A stretch of 64,000 nt of DNA, from the NCBI GenBank assembly GCA_040112665.1, contig CP157796.1:498813-562812 (forward strand). Reading direction: 5' to 3'. Position 1 is the stretch's first letter. Every line of letters begins with the position of its first letter. This document shows positions 57,307 to 64,000 of this stretch, piece after piece. Source of the DNA: Oceanicaulis sp. GTDB taxonomy: Bacteria > Pseudomonadota > Alphaproteobacteria > Caulobacterales > Maricaulaceae. The notes beneath the pieces were generated by a model. The model had not been told where the DNA came from. It did no database searches and was given only the letters and a program-made list of their open reading frames with translations. The translations under genes were made by a program, and so were the position numbers.

Positions 57307-57335
57307 TTGCGTCCCGATACGAGGTCGTCTACATA
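57307..57335 (+). promoter_or_regulatory. Probable promoter of the DUF2975/XRE cassette
   Basis: TTGCGT and TACATA are separated by 17 bases, just right of the operator-like repeats. It would start a transcript near 57342 with a leader of about 100 bases before the 37-aa peptide gene. Confidence 0.55.
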
Positions 57336-57445
57336 CAGTCTCGAGGCGGACGGGACACCCCCCGAAACCTCCGGCGACAGACCGGCGAGCAACGACCGGA
57401 CGCGCCGAAAAGGTTGGTCGACAAGAACGCTAAGGAGAGTATGAG

Positions 57446-57559
57446 ATGGTCAGGTCGAACAATAATGGTCAAGCCGCGATCGCGATGGTCGTGAACCTGG
57501 TTCTGGTCGCCGGCGTGATCGCCGGGATCGTCGCCTCGGTCGGCTCGATCACCGCGTAA
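57446..57559 (+). CDS. 37-residue membrane peptide
   Basis: 37 aa, too short for most gene finders. A polar start MVRSNNNGQ leads into one hydrophobic helix of about 26 residues (AMVVNLVLVAGVIAGIVA...). AAGGAG lies eight bases upstream, an ideal ribosome site, and a promoter is found ahead of it. The peptide is first in a row with a DUF2975 membrane protein and an XRE regulator on the same strand. No family recognised; the charge and length fit a single-span regulator, toxin-like or membrane-stress peptide, which is inference only. Confidence 0.6.
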   Translation: MVRSNNNGQAAIAMVVNLVLVAGVIAGIVASVGSITA

Positions 57560-57680
57560 CCGCCGATGACGGTTCAAGGATCGGTCCGTCCCGCCCGCTT
57601 CCGGTTTCCCCCGACGGAAGCAAGACGGCAGGGACGGACGATCCGGAACCGGCCCGGCTGAACCCGAGGACGGGGGGAGT

Positions 57681-58232
57681 ATGAGGACGCTCGGACCGGG
57701 GTCGCTGGCCTCGATACTCAAGCTCCTTCTGGACGTCGCCTTTTACGTGCTCTGGGCGGTGCTCGGGCTTGCGAGCCTGATCGTCGTCCTGATCGTGTTC
57801 GGCGGGCTCTACCGCCTCGCCGGCTTCGGCTCGGCCCTGCCCCGGGGCCTCGAGCAATTCCTTGAAATGGAGATGGTGCTCGCCTTCCCGATGGCGATCG
57901 TGGCGCTGGCCGCGCTCATCTTCATCATCGACCGGCTGCGCCGGATCTTCAAAACGCTGATCAACGGCGACCCGTTCGTCCCGGAAAACGCGATCCATCT
58001 CAGAGCGATCGCGATCGGGATCGGGGTCTATCAGATCCTCAACTACGCCTCGCACGGCGTGCTCTCACTGGTCTTCACCCTGTCGGGCCGGCCGGTTGAG
58101 AGCGGCGCACGCGTGGTCAGCGAGTTCAATCTCAATCTCGGCGCCTGGTTCGCCGTGCTGGCCTTCTTCGTCCTCGCCGAAGTGTTCCGCGAAGGCGCCC
58201 GCCTGCGCGACGAACAGAAGCTGACGATCTAG
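57681..58232 (+). CDS. DUF2975 membrane protein
   Basis: 183 aa with four membrane spans (about 15-45, 66-86, 111-135, 150-170). The sequence LRRIFKTLINGDPFVPENAIHLRAIAIGIGVYQIL between spans two and three is the mark of the DUF2975 family. These proteins are commonly encoded just before a small YozG-like helix-turn-helix gene, as here (15 bases on). Function unknown; probably a membrane partner whose gene is controlled by that regulator. Start follows GGGGGGAG closely. Confidence 0.82.
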   Translation: MRTLGPGSLASILKLLLDVAFYVLWAVLGLASLIVVLIVFGGLYRLAGFGSALPRGLEQFLEMEMVLAFPMAIVALAALIFIIDRLRRIFKTLINGDPFVPENAIHLRAIAIGIGVYQILNYASHGVLSLVFTLSGRPVESGARVVSEFNLNLGAWFAVLAFFVLAEVFREGARLRDEQKLTI

Positions 58233-58247
58233 GAGCGGGCCGGAGCC

Positions 58248-58484
58248 ATGCCGATTCGCGTCACCCTGGACCGTATGCTGCTCGAACGGCGCATGAGCCT
58301 GACCGAGCTGTGCGACCGGGTGGGCATCACCATGGCGAACCTGTCGATACTGAAGACCGGCAAGGCGAAGGCCGTACGCTTCTCGACGCTCGAAGCGCTG
58401 TGCCGCGAGCTCGACTGCCAGCCCGCCGATCTTCTGATCTTCGATCCCGACGGCGAAAGCGAGAACGACGACGGGACGGACTAG
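58248..58484 (+). CDS. XRE/YozG-like transcriptional regulator
   Basis: 78 aa single-domain Cro/C1-type helix-turn-helix: [62 protein letters not shown]. This is the short HTH_26-like form that accompanies DUF2975 genes. An acidic tail follows. It probably binds the tandem repeats upstream of the cassette and self-regulates; both by position. Stop in a CTAG shared with rph. Confidence 0.88.
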   Translation: MPIRVTLDRMLLERRMSLTELCDRVGITMANLSILKTGKAKAVRFSTLEALCRELDCQPADLLIFDPDGESENDDGTD

Positions 58485-59206
58485 CCCAGCGCCTTGCCCC
58501 GCATCGCGCACAGATCGGCGACGCCCTTGCGCGCGAGCGCGAAGAGCTCGTCGAACTGGGTCTGCTCGATCGGTTTGTCCTCGGCGGTGGCCTGCACCTC
58601 GATCACCCGGCCGTCGGCGGTGAGCACGAAATTCGCGTCGGTCTCCGCCACCCGGTCCTCTTCGTATTCGAGGTCGAGCCGCGCCTCGCCCTTGATGATC
58701 CCGCAGCTGACCGCGGCGATCTCGGCGTGGACGGGGTCGGACTTGATGACCTCTTCTTCCACCAGGTACCGGCAGGCGAGCTTCAGCGCGAGCCAGGCGC
58801 CGGTGATCGAGGCGGTGCGCGTGCCGCCGTCGGCCTGAAGCACGTCGCAGTCGATGAGGATCTGCCGCTCACCCAGCGCCTTGAGGTCGATCGCTGCGCG
58901 CAGCGACCGGCCGATCAGGCGCTGGATCTCCTGGGTGCGGCCCGACACCTTGCCGGAGGTGACTTCCCGTCGTGTGCGGGTGTGGGTGGCGCGCGGCAGC
59001 ATGGCGTATTCCGCCGTCACCCAGCCCTTTCCCTGACCGCGCAGCCAGGGCGGCGTGGTCTCGTCCACGCTGGCGGTGCACAACACGTGCGTGCCGCCCA
59101 TCTTCACAAGGCACGAGCCTTCGGCGTAGGGGCTGAACCCGGTCTCGAAGCTCACGGGGCGCAGGGCGTCTGTCGCACGGCCGTCGGGGCGCATGGCGGT
59201 CTCCAT
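58481..59206 (-). CDS. rph: Ribonuclease PH
   Basis: 241 aa phosphorolytic 3'-5' exoribonuclease that trims tRNA precursors. Motifs are [43 protein letters not shown], the [28 protein letters not shown] stretch and [19 protein letters not shown]. Start at 59206 ([10 protein letters not shown]), an alternative lies at the next Met. Divergent from hrcA with a 95-base gap, the standard alphaproteobacterial arrangement rdgB-rph-hrcA. Confidence 0.96.
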   Translation of the reverse strand: METAMRPDGRATDALRPVSFETGFSPYAEGSCLVKMGGTHVLCTASVDETTPPWLRGQGKGWVTAEYAMLPRATHTRTRREVTSGKVSGRTQEIQRLIGRSLRAAIDLKALGERQILIDCDVLQADGGTRTASITGAWLALKLACRYLVEEEVIKSDPVHAEIAAVSCGIIKGEARLDLEYEEDRVAETDANFVLTADGRVIEVQATAEDKPIEQTQFDELFALARKGVADLCAMRGKALG

Positions 59207-59301
59207 CTGTTTTCTCGCCCCCCGCCTTAGCCCAGAGCCGGGCGGGCGTGAAGCGCGCTGGCGATTGCAAGCCGGCGCGGGCGCGACTAACTCTTGAGAT
59301 C

Positions 59302-60366
59302 ATGTATGAAACGCCCCGATCGCCCAGTCTCGCCGAGCTCGATCAGCGGTCCCGGCGCATTTTCCGGGAGCTCGTCGAGACGTATCTGTCGACCGGCGAG
59401 CCGGTCGGCTCGCGCACGCTGTCCAAGCTGCCGGGCCTGGGTCTGTCGCCGGCCTCGATCCGCAACACCATGGCCGATCTGGCGTCAGCCGGGCTTCTGA
59501 CCGCGCCGCACTCCTCGGCCGGACGTTTGCCCACGCACGCCGGATTGCGCCTGTTCGTCGACGGGCTCTTGCAGATCGGCGATCTGGAAAGCGGCGAGCG
59601 AAAGGATATCGAGGACCGGGTCGCGGCCGCGGGCCGCCGCCCTGAAGAGGTGCTGTCGGAAGCCTCGACGCTTCTCTCCGGCCTCGCCGGCGGGGCGGGC
59701 CTGGTCGCCTCGCCGGAAACCGACGCGCCGCTGCGCCATGTCGAGTTCGTTAATCTCGGCCCCGGCGAAGTGCTGGCGGTGATGGTCACCGAGACCGGCC
59801 AGGTCGAAAACCGGCTGATGAAGGCGCCGTCCGGCCTGCCGCCGGCGGCGCTGATCGAGGCGGGCAATTTCCTTTCCGCGCGGCTGCGCGGCCGGACGCT
59901 GGCCGAAGCGCTGAAAGAAATCGGCGCAGAGATCGCGGAGAAGCGCGCCCAGCTCGACGGCGCGGCGGCGAGCCTGATCGAACAGGGGCTTGCGGACTGG
60001 GGCGGGCCGGACAATCGCAATCTGATCGTGCGCGGCCAGGCGCGCCTTCTTGAAAGCGTGCAGGCGGTCGAGGACCTCGAACGCGTCCGCCTGCTGTTCG
60101 ACGACATCGAACGCAAGGAAGGCCTGCTCGCGCTTCTGGACGAGGCCCGGGCCGGTCAGGGCGTGCGCCTGTTCATCGGCTCGGAAAACCCGCTGTTTTC
60201 GCTGTCGGGATCGAGCGTCATCGTCGCGCCCTATCGCGACCGGGAGAACCGGATCATCGGCGCGATCGGCGTGATCGGCCCGACCCGATTGAACTATGCG
60301 CGCGTCATTCCGCTGGTCGATTACACCGCCCAGGTCGTCGGCCGGCTGATCGGCGCGCCGCGCTGA
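59302..60366 (+). CDS. hrcA: Heat-inducible transcription repressor HrcA
   Basis: 354 aa. Represses groESL (and, in some species, dnaK) by binding CIRCE. The N-terminal winged helix has [30 protein letters not shown] and [39 protein letters not shown]. The C-terminal half ends [32 protein letters not shown]. Start at the ATG giving MYETPRSP; an upstream in-frame extension is not family-like. No CIRCE palindrome is seen in its own 95-base upstream gap. Confidence 0.95.
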   Translation: MYETPRSPSLAELDQRSRRIFRELVETYLSTGEPVGSRTLSKLPGLGLSPASIRNTMADLASAGLLTAPHSSAGRLPTHAGLRLFVDGLLQIGDLESGERKDIEDRVAAAGRRPEEVLSEASTLLSGLAGGAGLVASPETDAPLRHVEFVNLGPGEVLAVMVTETGQVENRLMKAPSGLPPAALIEAGNFLSARLRGRTLAEALKEIGAEIAEKRAQLDGAAASLIEQGLADWGGPDNRNLIVRGQARLLESVQAVEDLERVRLLFDDIERKEGLLALLDEARAGQGVRLFIGSENPLFSLSGSSVIVAPYRDRENRIIGAIGVIGPTRLNYARVIPLVDYTAQVVGRLIGAPR

Positions 60367-60405
60367 CCCTTGACGTTTGAGCTTTGCGACTTGATCTAGC
60401 CAGCC

Positions 60406-61128
60406 ATGACCCAGGACCGTTCGAATTCCGAAACCCGCGCGGACGCGCAAACCGAAGACCCCGCGGCCAGCGAGGCGGCGCGCACCGGCGCGGATGCGCC
60501 CCTGCCGCCTGAAGACACGCCCGAAGGCCCGGTCGGCGCGGACGCCGATCCCGAAGCCCCCGTCGAGGACGCGGCCGCCGCGGGCGCCGCGCCCGACCCG
60601 GCCGAGGAGGCCGGCAAGCTGAGAGACCAGCTGCTGCGTGCGCTGGCCGAAGTGGAGAACACCAAGAAGCGCGCCGCGCGTGACGTGAAGGACGCCCGCG
60701 AATACGCCGTGGCCGGTTTCGCGCGCGACATGCTGGACGTGGCCGACAATCTTTCCCGCGCGCTTCAGAGCGTGTCGGACGAAGCGAAGCAAAGCGCCGG
60801 CCCGGCGCTTCAGACGCTTCTTGAAGGCGTCGAGCTGACCGAACGGCGGCTGTCGAGCGCGCTTGAACGCCACGGGGTGAAGAAGGTCGAGCCCAGGCCC
60901 GGCGATCCCCTCGACCCCAACCGTCACCAGGCCGCCGCCCAGGTCCCTGCCGATCAGCCCAAGGGCGCGATCGCCCACGTGATGCAGCCCGGCTACGTCA
61001 TCGGCGAGCGCACCTTGCGCGCGGCGATGGTCGTGGTCAGCGCCGGGCCGGCCGAGGGCGGCGAGAAAGCGCCTCAGGACAAGCCCGAGCCGCCGAAAAC
61101 CGGCGGCGGGGTGGATGTCAGCGCCTAG
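60406..61128 (+). CDS. grpE: Nucleotide exchange factor GrpE
   Basis: 240 aa, longer than usual (about 190-200) because of a Pro/Asp/Glu/Ala-rich disordered N-terminus to about residue 62. The coiled coil (LRDQLLRALAEVENTKKRAARDVKDAREYAVAGFARDMLDVADNL) and the beta-domain (HGVKKVEPRPGDPLDPNRHQAA, VMQPGYVIGERTLRAAMVVVS) are typical. Exchanges ADP on DnaK. Thirty-nine bases after hrcA; dnaK is 1.9 kb further on. A terminator follows. Confidence 0.95.
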   Translation: MTQDRSNSETRADAQTEDPAASEAARTGADAPLPPEDTPEGPVGADADPEAPVEDAAAAGAAPDPAEEAGKLRDQLLRALAEVENTKKRAARDVKDAREYAVAGFARDMLDVADNLSRALQSVSDEAKQSAGPALQTLLEGVELTERRLSSALERHGVKKVEPRPGDPLDPNRHQAAAQVPADQPKGAIAHVMQPGYVIGERTLRAAMVVVSAGPAEGGEKAPQDKPEPPKTGGGVDVSA

Positions 61129-61150
61129 ACATTTTGCAAACGCCTGCAAC

Positions 61151-61177
61151 AAGGGCGGCCCGGCGGGCCGCCCTTTT
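61151..61177 (+). terminator. Intrinsic terminator of hrcA-grpE
   Basis: AAGGGCGGCCC and GGGCCGCCCTT form an 11-bp stem with loop GGC, ending in TTTT, 22 bases after the grpE stop. Confidence 0.88.
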
Positions 61178-61199
61178 CGATTCTGCCGGGGTTCGGAAC

Positions 61200-61307
61200 C
61201 TAGATCGATTTCGGTCGATTCTGATCGCCCGATATCGCCCCAGGTCTGTGTATTATCGCCTTTTCGAACCGCGAAACCGGTTCCCACTTTCGCTGAAAAG
61301 CCTCTAG
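61200..61307. repeat. CTAG-bounded alphaproteobacterial repeat element
   Basis: The stretch is bounded by CTAG at 61200-61203 and 61304-61307. It starts with AGATCGATTTCGGTCGATT and, near the right end, contains AAACCGGTTCCCACTTTCGC. The latter is the recurring core (AACCGGTTTCCACTTT-type) of intergenic repeats seen across alphaproteobacteria, as far as I recall. The right CTAG supplies the stop codon of the glycine-zipper gene. Confidence 0.55.
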
Positions 61308-61669
61308 CGGCGCGGCGCGGTGCGCGGCTCGCCGTTCTGCCAGTAGGTGGCGCCGTTGCGGTAGTCCTCGTACCAGTACCGGCCTGAATACTGGTCGTAG
61401 TACAGGTCCGAATGGTTCGGGTTGTTGCGGTCCCAGCCGCAGCCGCCGGGCTGGCGGCAGCCGATGACCGCGCCGGCCGCAGCGCCCAGGCCCGCGCCGA
61501 TGAGCGCGCCGGTGCCCGCGTCGCCGTCGCCGACATTATTGCCGATGATCGCGCCGGCCACGGCGCCAGCGCCGGCGCCGACCGCCGCGCCGCGCACGCC
61601 CTGATTGGTCGCACAGGCGCTCAGCGCCAGCGGGACAGCGGCGAGAAGAACGAGTTTGCGGACCATCAT
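61304..61669 (-). CDS. Glycine-zipper lipoprotein
   Basis: 121 aa (or 120 from the second of two adjacent Met codons). AAAGGAGG before them is the clearest ribosome site in the window. Lipobox ALSAC with Cys19. Residues about 25-80 are a glycine zipper (GAAVGAGAGAVAGAIIGNNVG, GTGALIGAGLGAAAGAVIG) like 17-kDa surface antigens and YMGG-type outer membrane proteins. The C-terminal part is Tyr/Asn-rich with DLYYDQYSGRYWYEDYRNGATYWQNG. Likely an outer-membrane or envelope protein. The stop codon lies in a repeat element. Confidence 0.8.
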   Translation of the reverse strand: MMVRKLVLLAAVPLALSACATNQGVRGAAVGAGAGAVAGAIIGNNVGDGDAGTGALIGAGLGAAAGAVIGCRQPGGCGWDRNNPNHSDLYYDQYSGRYWYEDYRNGATYWQNGEPRTAPRR

Positions 61670-61734
61670 GAGCCTCCTTTGACGTCTCGCGTGCACCCTG
61701 GCGCGCCGCTCGGCTGCGCCGGGATGGCTCTTAT

Positions 61735-62388
61735 TCAGGCAGATGCTGGCTGAATTGAGGCTGAACGGTTCACCCGCCTCAAGGTCAGATTGATCCGGCC
61801 CGGCCGCCAGTCATCGGGCAATAGCGTGCTCGTGCCCGGATAGATCCGGTCAACGCCGTGATAGGCCCGGCGCGCCGCGCCTGCGAGCACGACCACGTCG
61901 CCGCTCGACACCATGAACGAGCCGGTCGACCCGCCCCGCGCCGTCCCGCCGAGCCGGAAGCGCGCCCGGTCGCCCAGGCTCACCGAAACCACCGGCGCGT
62001 TCGCCTCGCACTCGTCATTGTCGACATGGAGCCCCATGCGCGCGTCCGGCCCGTACCAGTTCACAAGGCAGGCCTCGGGCGGATCGGGCCAGCCGGCCAC
62101 AGCGTCCCAGAGATCGAGCAGCGCCTGCGGCATGGCCGGCCAGGGCGCGCCTGTCACCGGATGGGCCGGCTCGTAGCGATAGCCCTTCTCCTTGTCGGTC
62201 ACCCAGCCCAGCGGGCCGAAATTGGTCATCCGCACGCTGAGCGGCGCGCCCGTGCGCGGCATGGACGGGCGATAGAGCGGGCTTTGCGCAACGCCTGCGA
62301 GCACCTCGTCCACGAGCGCGGCCTGGGCGCTGCGGGAGAAGTATTGCGGCAGCAGGCGGAAGCCGGACGGCGGGGTGAAAGCGCTCAT
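61735..62388 (-). CDS. alkB: AlkB-like Fe(II)/2-oxoglutarate dioxygenase
   Basis: 217 aa. Repairs alkylated DNA and RNA bases (1-methyladenine, 3-methylcytosine) by oxidative demethylation. Iron ligands His121 and Asp123 in LHVDNDE and His177 in AYHGVDRI; the 2-oxoglutarate and substrate strand is RINLTLRR (Arg198, Asn200, Thr202, Arg204). TNFGPLGWVTDKEKGYRYEP is the nucleotide-recognition part of the E. coli AlkB type. No ada gene is near. Not in an operon with the glycine-zipper gene (65-base gap, same strand) as far as can be seen. Confidence 0.93.
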   Translation of the reverse strand: MSAFTPPSGFRLLPQYFSRSAQAALVDEVLAGVAQSPLYRPSMPRTGAPLSVRMTNFGPLGWVTDKEKGYRYEPAHPVTGAPWPAMPQALLDLWDAVAGWPDPPEACLVNWYGPDARMGLHVDNDECEANAPVVSVSLGDRARFRLGGTARGGSTGSFMVSSGDVVVLAGAARRAYHGVDRIYPGTSTLLPDDWRPGRINLTLRRVNRSASIQPASA

Positions 62389-62453
62389 GGCGCAAAACTG
62401 ACGTCCGGACCGGGCCGCGTCGACAGGCTTTTCACCGCGCCGCGTTTCGGCGC

Positions 62454-62843
62454 ATGGTTTCGCCCATGCTGCTGTTCGTCCTGCAAGTCTTTCACACCCT
62501 GGTTTTCATCGCCGCGATTTCGTGCCTGGCCGTGCTGTGGGTCTACGCGCTCACCGGCCGGCTCGCGCGCCTGGCGCCCTGGGCGCTCGGCTTCCCGGTG
62601 GCGATCTTCGCCGGGGTGATGATCAACGGCGAGTGCGTGCTTCAGACCTGGGCGAAGCGGCTTTCAGGGATCGAGGAAGGCTGGGCCCGCGACATCCTGT
62701 TCCTGCCCGAGGCGGTGGCGCTTTCCACCATCCCGGTCTGCGTGCCGGTTTTCGCGGTCACCCTGCTGGTGGTGGCGGCGCGCTTTATCGGCCCGCGCGT
62801 CATCGCCCGGATGCGGCCGCCCGCAGGCCCGTCGCGCGGGTAA
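62454..62843 (+). CDS. Small membrane protein
   Basis: 129 aa with three predicted spans (about 8-30, 42-62, 92-114) and a basic C-terminus (RFIGPRVIARMRPPAGPSRG). VFHTLVFIAAISCLAVLWVYALTG and GFPVAIFAGVMINGECVLQTWAKRLSG stand out as conserved-looking stretches around a Cys. Family not recognised. An ATG four codons in (62466) is an alternative start. It lies between the divergent alkB and dnaK. Confidence 0.65.
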   Translation: MVSPMLLFVLQVFHTLVFIAAISCLAVLWVYALTGRLARLAPWALGFPVAIFAGVMINGECVLQTWAKRLSGIEEGWARDILFLPEAVALSTIPVCVPVFAVTLLVVAARFIGPRVIARMRPPAGPSRG

Positions 62844-62856
62844 TTCCCCCGCAGGC

Positions 62857-62885
62857 CTTGCGCCCTCATTCGCGCCTTCCTAAAT
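62857..62885 (+). promoter_or_regulatory. Possible dnaK promoter
   Basis: CTTGCG and CTAAAT with a 17-base spacer lie 179 bases upstream of dnaK. The CTTG-type -35 resembles heat-shock sigma-32 promoters of alphaproteobacteria, the -10 is weak. Assigned by position. Confidence 0.3.
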
Positions 62886-63063
62886 CGCCCCGTGACGCAC
62901 GCGGACATCAAACCTGCGTGAGATTCGAGCATTTTCGCCCGGTCCGCCGGGCGCGATTTGGAAGTTGAAACGCGAGCCAGACGGGGGGCGGTCCCCGAGA
63001 AAGCCGGACGCTTCGGGTCCGGACGCTCCGCCCGCCCCGCCGCACAAGGGAGACACGCACGCG

Positions 63064-64000
<937 letters not shown>

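Noticed and set aside
59485..61614. 709-codon minus-strand open frame
   Set aside because: Antisense to hrcA and grpE, both with intact family motifs, so coding here is very unlikely.

Overview
The window is chromosomal DNA of a high-GC alphaproteobacterium. The gene families point to the dimorphic marine lineages around Maricaulales/Caulobacterales/Hyphomonadaceae. Evidence is an Usg-family protein, an EipA/DUF1134 protein, a CC0125-like lipoprotein, an NDUFA9-like protein, a long-form HPF, the lptC-lptA-lptB-rpoN-hpf-ptsN order, and an hrcA-grpE pair with dnaK nearby. The genus is inference. Packing is dense: no stretch of 300 bases lacks a gene, and the longest gap is about 286 bases (26520-26805).

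Layout. 1-2.0 kb: two tandem secreted proteins built from a repeated beta-type domain; the first runs off the left edge. 2.1-5.0 kb: infC with an apparent ATA start, and two glycosyltransferases. 5.0-8.4 kb: an ABHD10-like hydrolase, an SDR epimerase, a TPR protein, Usg and a lipoprotein. 8.4-14.3 kb: a TonB siderophore receptor behind a Fur-box-like site, thymidine kinase, an SDR dehydrogenase, an isoaspartyl peptidase and an HWE-type kinase. 14.3-20 kb: ptsN, hpf, rpoN, lptB, lptA, lptC and rnd, all on the minus strand (LPS export, sigma-54 and PTS-Ntr functions). 20-26.5 kb: a STAS-like protein, a phosphatase, tRNA-Leu(CAG) with a near-consensus promoter, an NDUFA9-like protein, an hslV without hslU, dapF, and a prolyl-oligopeptidase lipoprotein. 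26.8-29.4 kb: two tandem KGG-repeat stress proteins, an unrecognised membrane protein and EipA. 29.6-33.7 kb: lepA, a lower-GC two-gene island (EVE-like/HNH endonuclease plus a 67-aa partner), and two lipoproteins including a PCu(A)C copper chaperone. 33.8-43.2 kb: trpS, murJ, glnD, a DUF2855 protein and mutS. 43.3-53.4 kb: a membrane-tailed serine hydrolase, maeB, an AmpG-like permease, a hybrid histidine kinase, a ComM-type ATPase and a BON lipoprotein. 53.5-59.2 kb: YraN, an LpoA-like lipoprotein, hemW, rdgB, a small-peptide/DUF2975/XRE cassette with operator-like repeats, and rph. 59.3-64 kb: hrcA and grpE, then a glycine-zipper lipoprotein, alkB, a small membrane protein and the 5' half of dnaK.

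Most content is conserved housekeeping. The points most worth a second look are the EVE-like/HNH pair, the DUF2975/XRE cassette with a 37-aa membrane peptide and 21-bp tandem operator-like repeats, the ATA start of infC, six convergent gene pairs overlapping by exactly four bases (mostly at a shared CTAG), two related intergenic palindromes, and the tandem beta-domain secreted proteins.
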